Of a stretch of DNA of 50,965 nt, positions 1 through 7,417 are shown piece by piece. Every line of letters begins with the position of its first letter. Within the stretch, counting starts at the first letter, position 1. Source of the stretch: an uncultured Bdellovibrionales bacterium. Its GTDB lineage: Bacteria > Bdellovibrionota > Bdellovibrionia > Bdellovibrionales > JAMPXM01. Below the pieces are notes generated by a model, which was given only the letters and a program-made list of their open reading frames with translations, was not told where the DNA came from and did no database searches. The stretch is from NCBI GenBank assembly GCA_937927435.1, contig CALBDW010000013.1, positions 1 to 50,965 of the forward strand, in the 5' to 3' direction. A program made the position numbers and the translations under genes.

Positions 1-412
1 CAAATCAAGGCCTGAATCTTTCACATTCGTTCGAGGATGGTCGATCGGGGGGCGGCTGGTGCGATCCATCGGGGCGGCTCCCGGCCTCAGCGGCAGCGGA
101 TCTGGAATGTTCGCGGCGCCCTCGGGTTTTGGATCGGCTCGCTTGGCCTCCAATATCGGATTCCGATGCGTGTTCATTCCGTGATGGGAGGATTACGATC
201 GTGGTTTTCGACTCGAGCCGAAACTCGGCACACCTGTCAGCGTACTGACACTTCCTATTTCCTCTTCTAGGGCGACCTGCCCGAAAAAAAGGGCCTCAAG
301 ACGTTTTCCCAATGGCATAGGGCTTGAAGATTAGGTCGGCGGATTTTTGCGCGGCAAAGAGGCCGATGGCGGAAAGCTGTCGGTTTTGCAATCAAGTCAA
401 GAGGGAAAACGG
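1..412. other. Leader region without a convincing gene
   Basis: No convincing coding region is visible. An open frame at 37-270 has no ribosome binding site, and its product is rich in Arg, Gly and Trp without recognisable features. The stretch holds a short dyad at 235-250 and then the upstream region of the secreted-protein gene that starts at 413. A TTG start at 347 would extend that gene but has a poorer context than the ATG at 413. The left side may also be the end of a transcription unit lying outside the window. Confidence 0.5.
235..250. promoter_or_regulatory. Dyad TGTCAG-N4-CTGACA, possible operator
   Basis: Two perfect 6-bp arms, TGTCAG and CTGACA, are separated by CGTA, 163 bp before the ATG at 413. 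The symmetry suits either a dimeric repressor site or a small hairpin. No T-tract follows, so it is not an obvious terminator. The cognate regulator is unknown and the call rests on symmetry alone. Confidence 0.25.
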
Positions 413-3172
413 ATGAGTATGCGGTTAAGGTTGAGCGTTCTTGTCTCCAACTTGGCTCTCGTTGCGATGACGGGGGTATTGCTCCCTTTTGATGAGGCTA
501 AGGCTCAGGCTCGTTTCTCCGGTGGCGCTTGTATGAGCCAGGGGACTTGGCTCCAACAGGCGTTGAACCAAGCGGACATCATCACGAGTGCGCTGAACGC
601 GCTCCGCAATGACCCCAACTGCCAGGTGCTCATCCAGGCGGTTGAAAACTCGCCCAAATTCAATGCGGACGTACACGATCCGGAAACGATTTCGTTTGCG
701 GACACTTATCGTGAGCTGCAAGCGATTTCCGACTATATGAAGCCGTCGCGCCTGAATAACGGAATGGACGACCAGTCTTTCCGTAATATCGTGTTCCATG
801 TGGTCTTTAATAAGAGTTACGACGCTTTAAGGGATATCCACTCGCAAACGGAATTCGCGCACCTCACGCAGAACCAGCGCGAAGACATCCGGAACGTCAG
901 TCTGCGGCTTAAGCAGTTCGTCGACAAAGCGACCGCGGTTGCGGATATGACGATCGCGACGACCAGAAACATCGTCGCGGCCCTCCCGCAGTCGGAGCTT
1001 TGCATGGATAATCGTCCGAGCGAGACGGCGGCGATTTTGGGCGCTATCGCCCATTCAGCAGCTTCGCTCGCGAGCGCGGGCAAAATCGACGGCGTAGGCG
1101 AACTCGTCGGAGCCCTGATGCGTTATTCGCGCGACATGAAGTACATCAACTCGCTCAAGCTGATGGAGTTGGCCCGTTACCAAAACGCGGTCTCATGCTT
1201 GATCGAGAGTACGGCGGAATCCTACTGCTCCATCCAGGACGCGGAGGACTCGCTCGATTTCTTGAAGACCGTCGAACTCTCCCACGAGGAAAAAAGGAAG
1301 ATCGAACAGGCGGTGATGAATCCGGAAGAGGACCCGGTTCTCAATCCTCTCGGCGGTTTGATTATCCTGATGCGTGACGTGCCGATCATGCAGAACTGGA
1401 TGCAGAAGGTTCTCTTCGGTATCGATCCGCGCCTGAAGATCGAAGGCGACATGAAGAACGCCTACTGGGAAAGCTACCTGACCTTCATCAAGCAGGGGAA
1501 CTCGCTCTTGGGCGCTTTCCGCGATCGCGAGCAGATCTACCTCGAGACGACGGCCGGCAAGGATTACAACACGAAAATCAGCCAGGTGAAGGTGATTTTC
1601 GACCAAGTCCTCCAGAACGTCATGAGCGGCGGAATGGGCCAGGACAAGTGGAACTTCTTCATGAACACGATGCAGCCGGAGATGATCAACTTCTATCTTC
1701 TCGGCTACGACGCCTTCCCGCCGGAATTCCTGGAAGTCCAACAACGGCTCTCTGGATTCGGAGCCCAGTTCGAGAGCTGGTGGTTTTCCAAAGCGATGTC
1801 GAGAACGGGCGTGTTCTCGAATCCTGACGAGTTGATCCAGGTCATCCGTTCGCGCCTGCACAGCCTGTTGGAAAAAGCGCAGGTTGAGGCCAACTCGTTC
1901 TTCGCGAAACGGATGATCGTTGACCCGCAGAACCTCCTTTCGGAGGCTATGAAGGGGCCCGGCGTGACTCCGTACCAGGCGTTCACGAACCTGCGCAATT
2001 ACTATCAGAACCTCGCAAAGAAGCTCGAAAAGAGTTCCGCGGAGCTTCTGAGAAGCTCGGATTCGGCGACGCAGGTACGCGGCCGGCAATTGCGCGCCCA
2101 AGTTCCGATGCTGCGCGATTCGATCGTGCGCATCAATAAAATCATCGCCGCGCTTGACTCGATTCAGCACTTCAAGACGAGCGATGAGGAATCGACGAAG
2201 AAGCAGAGCGAGGAAGTGATGGGCATCATCTACGAATGGGCCTACATGCTCGTCGCCCGTGACTCGTTCTTCGGCACCCGTATGCGGACCGCTCTTCACG
2301 CCGATTTATCCGATACGCTCTGGCGCAAGGAAGGTCTGACCGAGCGTCAATATCAGTTCTTCATGGCGATTGCGCCCGATCTCGTGCAGCGCCTAGCTGG
2401 ATTCTACTCACCGAACCCGGTCCAACAAAGATCGGATGTCAGCTCAGCTAAGATGGTTCATCTTGCGAACTTGCAGGCTGTCGAGCAGAGCTTCGCGAAG
2501 GTTCTGTACGGACGGCTCATGAAGCTCAATTGCCAACTCTTCGGAGGGAAGTTCTGTCTCTATGTCGATAAGACGATCGACCCGGCTCGCTCGTCGTGGA
2601 AGATTTTCGATTTCTGGCGCGAAGAACTCGATGTTCGCAAAGTGAATAAGGAACTCGAAGGCGAAATTGAGAAACTCGAAAAACTGAGAGCGGAGGAAGG
2701 AAAGACGGATGAGCGGGACTGCTTTGTGTACATGGGCCGCCCGTCGGATTATATCAGGCGCAAAAAAGGAGAAAAGGTTTGCCAAACGCACCTGCGCACG
2801 CCGAAGGAGGCGAAGCAATTCCGTGACGAGCAAATCCGGCGGAAGTTCTTTCCGACAGAAGACTCCCGCGCGCACAAGCATGTGCGAGCCATGCTCTGCA
2901 TGCAGGCTCTGGCCTTCGAGTCGCGTGACCAGTTTAAAGAACTTTGCCGGGGTGCGGTTCTCGAATCGGAGTTTGCCGACACACAAGACAGGTATAAGCT
3001 TAACATGAGCTTTGATGAGCAGCTCGAGTTGATCAACAAAACGAAGGAAAACCGCGTGCAGCAGGGCGGAGGTATCGACGCGGCAAGAAACATCGGCGTC
3101 TGCTCGCTTCGCACGTACATCCGGAAGAACCACATCTTCTACATGTACCGCGAATATATGAAGGCCGACTAA
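413..3172 (+). CDS. Large secreted protein of unknown function (919 aa)
   Basis: The protein starts with a signal peptide: basic MSMRLRLS, a hydrophobic core, and a likely cleavage after AKAQA near residue 31. It should therefore be exported to the periplasm or beyond. The remainder looks mostly helical, with long amphipathic stretches and a charged Lys/Glu-rich segment near residues 745-775. Cysteines are scattered, several of them in the last quarter, and could form disulfides. No enzyme motif, beta-barrel pattern or lipobox was recognised. The ATG at 413 is chosen because GAGGG sits 7 bp upstream and this start places the signal peptide at the N-terminus; an in-frame TTG at 347 would bury it. 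The gene is monocistronic and convergent with the hydantoinase-like pair. It is probably a lineage-specific exported protein, and its function cannot be assigned from sequence. Confidence 0.88.
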   Translation: MSMRLRLSVLVSNLALVAMTGVLLPFDEAKAQARFSGGACMSQGTWLQQALNQADIITSALNALRNDPNCQVLIQAVENSPKFNADVHDPETISFADTYRELQAISDYMKPSRLNNGMDDQSFRNIVFHVVFNKSYDALRDIHSQTEFAHLTQNQREDIRNVSLRLKQFVDKATAVADMTIATTRNIVAALPQSELCMDNRPSETAAILGAIAHSAASLASAGKIDGVGELVGALMRYSRDMKYINSLKLMELARYQNAVSCLIESTAESYCSIQDAEDSLDFLKTVELSHEEKRKIEQAVMNPEEDPVLNPLGGLIILMRDVPIMQNWMQKVLFGIDPRLKIEGDMKNAYWESYLTFIKQGNSLLGAFRDREQIYLETTAGKDYNTKISQVKVIFDQVLQNVMSGGMGQDKWNFFMNTMQPEMINFYLLGYDAFPPEFLEVQQRLSGFGAQFESWWFSKAMSRTGVFSNPDELIQVIRSRLHSLLEKAQVEANSFFAKRMIVDPQNLLSEAMKGPGVTPYQAFTNLRNYYQNLAKKLEKSSAELLRSSDSATQVRGRQLRAQVPMLRDSIVRINKIIAALDSIQHFKTSDEESTKKQSEEVMGIIYEWAYMLVARDSFFGTRMRTALHADLSDTLWRKEGLTERQYQFFMAIAPDLVQRLAGFYSPNPVQQRSDVSSAKMVHLANLQAVEQSFAKVLYGRLMKLNCQLFGGKFCLYVDKTIDPARSSWKIFDFWREELDVRKVNKELEGEIEKLEKLRAEEGKTDERDCFVYMGRPSDYIRRKKGEKVCQTHLRTPKEAKQFRDEQIRRKFFPTEDSRAHKHVRAMLCMQALAFESRDQFKELCRGAVLESEFADTQDRYKLNMSFDEQLELINKTKENRVQQGGGIDAARNIGVCSLRTYIRKNHIFYMYREYMKAD

Positions 3173-3221
3173 GCGGCTACCGGGCGATGATGCAGATATG
3201 GGGTTTGGAACGCGCGTGCGC

Positions 3222-4706
3222 TCACTCGTCTTCGGGCTCTTTCTTCGGTTCGCCGTAGCCGCCGCCTCCGCCGGTCAGGATGTAGAATTCGTCACCGGCG
3301 GCGAATTCCAGGCGTCCGGTCGGTTCGAGATGTTCTTCACGCTCTTTAGTTCCTTGACGGAAAACTTCAAGAGCCGCGGGAGCTCCCGCTCGTCCGCCCT
3401 TTAAGCCCGTGTTTGTCTTTCCGAGCGAAGGATCGTTCCAGATCAGCGAGCAGGGCGATGTGAAGCGCAAGTGAATCGCAACCCCGTGCCCGCCGCGATG
3501 TTTTCCGTGGCCGCCCGAGTTCTTGCGAACATCGATGGAAACCACCTCCACGCCGGAACTGCTCTCGATTTCCTCGGGCGAGAGCGTCCGGGAGTTCGCC
3601 TGCAGGAAGGCCCAGGCATCAGTGCCGGGGCCGTCGGCGCGCGCACCTTGTCCAGCGGGCGGCCAAAGGGTGAGCTGGCGACCGTCTTCGAAGTTGAACT
3701 GATAGCATCCGTCTCCCGCCGGAGCGGAAGTCAGCTGTGTTGACGGGCTGAGACGTGCGAGCGCTTGGTTGACGAGGCGGCCCACGATCGCGACCCCCTC
3801 ACTTGTTCCGCGAGTCGTTGCGGTCGGCGCCGACGCGGAAAGAAAGGACTTCGTCGGCGCGCTCACGTGGACGCCTTGGAAGGTTCCGGTGTTTGCCGGG
3901 ATGGAGGCGTCGTAGCTTCCGACGAGCGCCGCCCAGCAGGCGCCGAAGGTGGCGAGGTCCGTGAGTCCGAATTGAGTCGGGCTATCCGTTCCCGTGAAAT
4001 CGAAGACGACTTGGCTTTCGGTGATCCTGAGCTGCAGCTTCAAAGTTTCACCTGTCCGCAACTGTTGACTGACGGTCGCGTTTCCGAGCGGCAGGCGGCT
4101 CATGAAGGTCTCGAAAACGCGACGGGAGTCGTCGAGATACGCCTTGATACCCGCCGCTGAAAACAGTGAACGCGGGTCGTCCGCGACAGCCTTCAAGATT
4201 TTGACCGCTTGATCCATGCGTTCGAGTTCGGTCGCGATCGACTCAAAGAGCCTTCTCGGTGCGAGCGGGTGGGCTGCGATGGCATATAGGAGATCGCGAT
4301 TGAATTGCGATTCCGTCACCAGGGGCGTTGGCGGGACGCGGACGCCCTCCTCGTCGAGACGAGCATGGAAAGGAAGCCGCGGCGGATGTGAGATTCGTGA
4401 GACAAGGAGATAATCGATCGCAGCGGAATTTTTAAAGAGCCTTAGGCCCCTGACCAAGGTGAAATCCGAAAGAGAGGTTCCTCCCGAATACGGATCGTTC
4501 GTCAGCGCGACGTCCCCGTCGTTTAATTTCAGGTAACGATGACAGAGGGCGCCGGTTTGGGGAAGCGTGGCGAGATCCGTCGGCGCGTGCGAGTTCACGA
4601 ACACTGCATTGCCGTTGGGATCAACTAACGCTCCTCGGTTTAAGCCTTTGAGAGCGTCGCTGAAAACTTGATGAAGGACGGCCGAACTTCCGGAAAAAAC
4701 GCTCAT
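3222..4706 (-). CDS. Hydantoinase B/oxoprolinase-family protein (HyuB-like), divergent
   Basis: The 494-aa protein follows the HyuB family pattern. It has NDPYSGGTSLSDF near residues 70-85, DFTGTDSP in the middle, the NTGTFQGVHV block, NSGGHGKHRGGHG near the C-terminus, and a final TGGGGGYGEP. Family members form complexes with HyuA in ATP-dependent hydrolysis of 5-oxoproline or hydantoins, or in ketone carboxylation, in the cytosol. The family's conserved His-His-x-Asp-x-Gly-Gly stretch is replaced here by RISHPPRLPFHAR, so the usual chemistry is doubtful. It overlaps the end of the HyuA-like gene by 4 bp (ATGA), with GGAG 8 bp before the start. This indicates translational coupling and a two-subunit complex. 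The length is slightly below the usual 520-590 aa. The substrate is not predictable. Confidence 0.82.
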   Translation of the reverse strand: MSVFSGSSAVLHQVFSDALKGLNRGALVDPNGNAVFVNSHAPTDLATLPQTGALCHRYLKLNDGDVALTNDPYSGGTSLSDFTLVRGLRLFKNSAAIDYLLVSRISHPPRLPFHARLDEEGVRVPPTPLVTESQFNRDLLYAIAAHPLAPRRLFESIATELERMDQAVKILKAVADDPRSLFSAAGIKAYLDDSRRVFETFMSRLPLGNATVSQQLRTGETLKLQLRITESQVVFDFTGTDSPTQFGLTDLATFGACWAALVGSYDASIPANTGTFQGVHVSAPTKSFLSASAPTATTRGTSEGVAIVGRLVNQALARLSPSTQLTSAPAGDGCYQFNFEDGRQLTLWPPAGQGARADGPGTDAWAFLQANSRTLSPEEIESSSGVEVVSIDVRKNSGGHGKHRGGHGVAIHLRFTSPCSLIWNDPSLGKTNTGLKGGRAGAPAALEVFRQGTKEREEHLEPTGRLEFAAGDEFYILTGGGGGYGEPKKEPEDE

Positions 4707-6118
4707 CCGAATGACTCCGTGGCTGATTTACCGTTTCTGCTCTCGCAGGCTTTGGCGACGGCGAACGTTTCGCCCCAGCTCGCGTCGGGCGTGCACACGA
4801 ATTTCAGATCGGGCCGTCGCTCGGTAAGAAGCGGTCGCATGGTTTCGGCCAAAGGGCCGATGAGCTGTACTTCAGAGTTCGCTTGCGCAAGGGCGCCTTC
4901 ATGCAGGCTGAGTTGCAGTTTGACCGCGACTTGTTCGACGAAAGCACGTACGAGCGATTGCGCGACCTCAATCGGTTCCGGCTTGGCGGCCGTGTCCGAA
5001 CTTTTCGCGAGCGTGAAGAGCGCTTCGAGAATGCGCGGGCGGCTTTTTTCGTTGATCAAGGGCGTGAAACCCATGATTTCTTTCAGGTGCTGACAAACAA
5101 AGAGCGTGTCGACCGCCGCGAGAACTTGCGATTTTCCGAAGAGCATCGGGCCTGGCGCATAGTCGCACGCCGTTTCGCTGAAATAAGGAAAAGGCCAAGT
5201 GCCGTGAACGACCATTTGTGTGGGGCGGATTCGGCTTGTTACGAGGTGTCGTTCAGGGCCCGCAACGTAAACTTCGAATTCATCGAGGCCGCAATGGATG
5301 ACGATGCCGTCTTCCAATGACGCCAGTTTTCGAAGAGCGTGATTGAGTCCTCCTCGAATGGTGGCGGCGGAATAATGGTGCCATTCCTTTAGACCGTTGG
5401 CGCCGACGACGCGCCATTCTCTCACAAAGGGTTTTAAAGCGTTCTCGATTTCTTCTTTCTCTTCGATGACTGCGGATTCCGCGAACGCCGCTTCGATCGC
5501 TCGACGCTTTTTATCGGTTCCCTCCATCGCATGGCTCAAGAACGGGCGAAGGCCTCGTTCGCGCAAAAACTCGGCGGCTTGCAGTTCATGCTTCGGATTG
5601 GCCGTTGAGTGGAGAAAAGCGATCGCAACGTCTCTGACGTTGACGAGTTCGAGTTTCGCGACGATTTGTTCGAGATCTTCGAGGCGTAGAGGGGCGAGTT
5701 CGGAGCCGTCGGGCGCGATTTTTCCGGAGACGCCGAAAACGAGATTATTGTCGATGGGCAGTGGGCGACGTTCTGATCGAAATGAAAACTGCGGAGTTAT
5801 AAACTGATTCAGTAGATGAGCGCTGCCTTCAAAGCCGGCGTTTACGAGGAGGGCCGGAGGGCGTCCTTGGTCCTGAGCTAGGATGCGCTCGACAGCGGAC
5901 GTCGCCACGGTCAAGCGGATAGAGGGCTCGTTGGTTTCATCGATCGACAAAGATTTCAGCGCCTCTTTCAGTCCGTCACCGACACCTTTGCGGGGCAAGT
6001 ACCAGCGACTTCGATACGTTGCTTGGGCTGGATCTGCCGAATATGCGAGCAGCTCGGCGAACGATTCTCCAATCGAGAGAGCGAACTCATGTGGCATCTT
6101 GAAACCGGTTTCCATCAT
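4703..6118 (-). CDS. Degenerate hydantoinase A/oxoprolinase-like subunit (HyuA-like)
   Basis: At 471 aa this is well below the usual ~680 aa of HyuA. Homology is visible from partner position and from blocks such as AIAFLHSTANPKHE, which matches the family pattern LLHSyaNPaHE, and VNAGFEGSAHLL, which matches TTxGFRDxLxIG. The two phosphate-binding motifs of this ASKHA-type ATPase are lost. The N-terminal GGTFTD is replaced by IGESFAELLA, and the second DMGGTSTD is replaced by HCGLDEFEV. It therefore probably does not hydrolyse ATP in the usual way. The gene precedes and overlaps the HyuB-like gene. The start is uncertain: two adjacent ATGs at 6118 and 6115 have no good ribosome binding site, and an ATG at 6097 is possible. 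The frame is open throughout, so this is a diverged gene, not a recent pseudogene. Confidence 0.72.
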   Translation of the reverse strand: MMETGFKMPHEFALSIGESFAELLAYSADPAQATYRSRWYLPRKGVGDGLKEALKSLSIDETNEPSIRLTVATSAVERILAQDQGRPPALLVNAGFEGSAHLLNQFITPQFSFRSERRPLPIDNNLVFGVSGKIAPDGSELAPLRLEDLEQIVAKLELVNVRDVAIAFLHSTANPKHELQAAEFLRERGLRPFLSHAMEGTDKKRRAIEAAFAESAVIEEKEEIENALKPFVREWRVVGANGLKEWHHYSAATIRGGLNHALRKLASLEDGIVIHCGLDEFEVYVAGPERHLVTSRIRPTQMVVHGTWPFPYFSETACDYAPGPMLFGKSQVLAAVDTLFVCQHLKEIMGFTPLINEKSRPRILEALFTLAKSSDTAAKPEPIEVAQSLVRAFVEQVAVKLQLSLHEGALAQANSEVQLIGPLAETMRPLLTERRPDLKFVCTPDASWGETFAVAKACESRNGKSATESFG

Positions 6119-6458
6119 CGGTAAAAGAGCTGAAATAAAACACGAATGTCCAGCGGATTCCAGTGCGAAGGCGTGGAACTGGGCCCCAATGGAGATGAGC
6201 GTCGACTCCTTTCAGGTTGACCGCCCAAACGATTCACGCTTCGATGTGGGCAATCTGAACGTCGAACGGTCTGTGCCGGTAAAAACTTCAGCGATGCCGC
6301 TTGCGCCTCGGCTGAGGTATTCGCGCTTTCATGGCACTATATCTACTTGTTATTGAGGACTTGCGCAGATGGAGATTTTTTTGTCCCCGGAACTCATGCG
6401 TCAAGATCTGGAAATATCCGCTTTCCCCTTGGGAAACGACAGCGGTAGGGTAGGTTTT
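6119..6458. other. Divergent intergenic region, HyuA-like / cmk
   Basis: This 340-bp stretch separates the minus-strand hydantoinase-like pair from plus-strand cmk and must hold promoters for both. An AT-rich segment near 6334-6356 is a plausible promoter area for cmk, but no clear paired -35/-10 could be fixed. A longer reading of cmk from 6369 is open, but it adds 30 residues absent from the family. Confidence 0.4.
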
Positions 6459-7136
6459 ATGGCTGATGCTCCCTTTATCGTGACAATCGACGGCCCTGCG
6501 GCGTCCGGAAAATCATCCGTCAGTCGCGATCTCGCTCGGCGTTTGGGTTGGAGTTGGGTTTCGACCGGCGCGTTCTATCGTGGGTTGGCTTATGTGGCCC
6601 ATCGTTGTGGCGTGGACATGAAAGATGAGGATGCGCTCGTCGAGATCGCCCGGTCGGCCAACTGGTATGTCAAACTGACTCCTCAAGAAACCCAGGTCTT
6701 TTTCGAAGGCGAAGATGTCACGAGGGAGATTGGGCTTGAGCAAATCGGTCTATTGGCTTCGCAAATCAGCTCGTTCCCTAAAGTCCGTAAAGCTCTGCTT
6801 AACGCGCAGCGTATGTGCGCAAAAGGGGTCGAGGGCCTCATTGCCGAGGGACGGGATTGCGGTACGGTTGTTTTCCCGCAAGCCCAGGTGAAGATCTTCT
6901 TAACCGCTCGGGCAGAGGACCGGGCGGCTCGTCGGGCGCGCGACGAGGGCCGGGATGTGGCGCAAATGATTGAAGAACAACAGAAACGCGATCAGCGTGA
7001 CGCCAGCCGTAAAGCCTCGCCGATGCAGGCTTCCGAAGGCGCGACGGTGATCGATACGACCACTCTGACGCTGGCCCAAGTGATCGATGAAGTGGAAGCT
7101 CTCGTCCGCGAAAAGCTGGCTTTGCAGTCAAATTAA
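6459..7136 (+). CDS. cmk: Cytidylate kinase
   Basis: CMP/dCMP kinase transfers phosphate from ATP to CMP in cytosolic pyrimidine nucleotide synthesis. The Walker A motif GPAASGKSS is at residues 12-20, STGAFYRGLA forms the nucleotide-monophosphate site, and AEGRDCGTVVFP matches the family's EGRDxGTVVFP. The Arg-rich lid RAARRARDEGRD follows, and then the C-terminal IDTTTLT. The ATG at 6459 is chosen because AGGGTAGG lies 5-10 bp upstream and the resulting 225 aa match the family length; the frame is open back to 6369. The order cmk then rpsA is common in proteobacteria. The rpsA gene here has its own promoter and leader, so cmk may be transcribed partly separately. Confidence 0.96.
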   Translation: MADAPFIVTIDGPAASGKSSVSRDLARRLGWSWVSTGAFYRGLAYVAHRCGVDMKDEDALVEIARSANWYVKLTPQETQVFFEGEDVTREIGLEQIGLLASQISSFPKVRKALLNAQRMCAKGVEGLIAEGRDCGTVVFPQAQVKIFLTARAEDRAARRARDEGRDVAQMIEEQQKRDQRDASRKASPMQASEGATVIDTTTLTLAQVIDEVEALVREKLALQSN

Positions 7137-7191
7137 AGGGATCGGGGGAGGGTTTCGACCTGCCTTGTTTTGACACAGAGGCGAAATCCCT

Positions 7192-7220
7192 TTGACATTC
7201 TCGTCATCCGCTCTCATAAC
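7192..7220 (+). promoter_or_regulatory. Sigma70-type promoter for rpsA
   Basis: A perfect TTGACA at 7192-7197 is followed after 17 bp by CATAAC at 7215-7220, four of six matches to TATAAT. The predicted start near 7227 gives an rpsA leader of about 190 nt. The spacing and the -35 box make this one of the best promoter candidates in the window. It has not been verified experimentally. Confidence 0.6.
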
Positions 7221-7293
7221 AGGATTTCCCAATCGCTAACTTGTCCTTAAGACTGGATTTTTTGCCTGGGACAGTTGGCGCGATTCTGAAAGG

Positions 7294-7403
7294 ATTCGCG
7301 GCGGCCGTCTTTTACGCGAATAAACCGGAACATAAGGCGCATGTTTTGGCGAGACGGGAAAATAAAAAAAGAAAACGGGCCTGAGCCTGTTTTCTGAAGG
7401 AGG
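7294..7403 (+). promoter_or_regulatory. Structured rpsA leader with hairpin abutting the Shine-Dalgarno
   Basis: Two stem-loops are visible. The first pairs ATTCGCG (7294-7300) with CGCGAAT (7315-7321). The second pairs AGAAAACGGGC (7370-7380) with GCCTGTTTTCT (7385-7395) around a CTGA tetraloop: 11 pairs with one G-U. The second hairpin ends one base before GAAGGAGG (7396-7403). Known S1 genes are autoregulated through structured leaders. A similar translational control is inferred here from this architecture; only the pairing itself is seen. Confidence 0.55.
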
Positions 7404-7417
7404 AACAAAAAAATCGT

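Noticed and set aside
37..270. 77-codon open frame at the left edge
   Set aside because: No ribosome binding site, atypical Arg/Trp-rich composition and no domain. More likely intergenic.
1193..2299. 368-codon minus-strand frame inside the large secreted protein gene
   Set aside because: Antisense shadow; His/Arg/Leu-rich without structure, whereas the sense frame has a signal peptide and ribosome binding site.
4703..6118. HyuA-like gene as a pseudogene
   Set aside because: The frame is intact over 471 codons and coupled to an intact HyuB-like gene; divergence of motifs without stops or frameshifts argues for a changed function.
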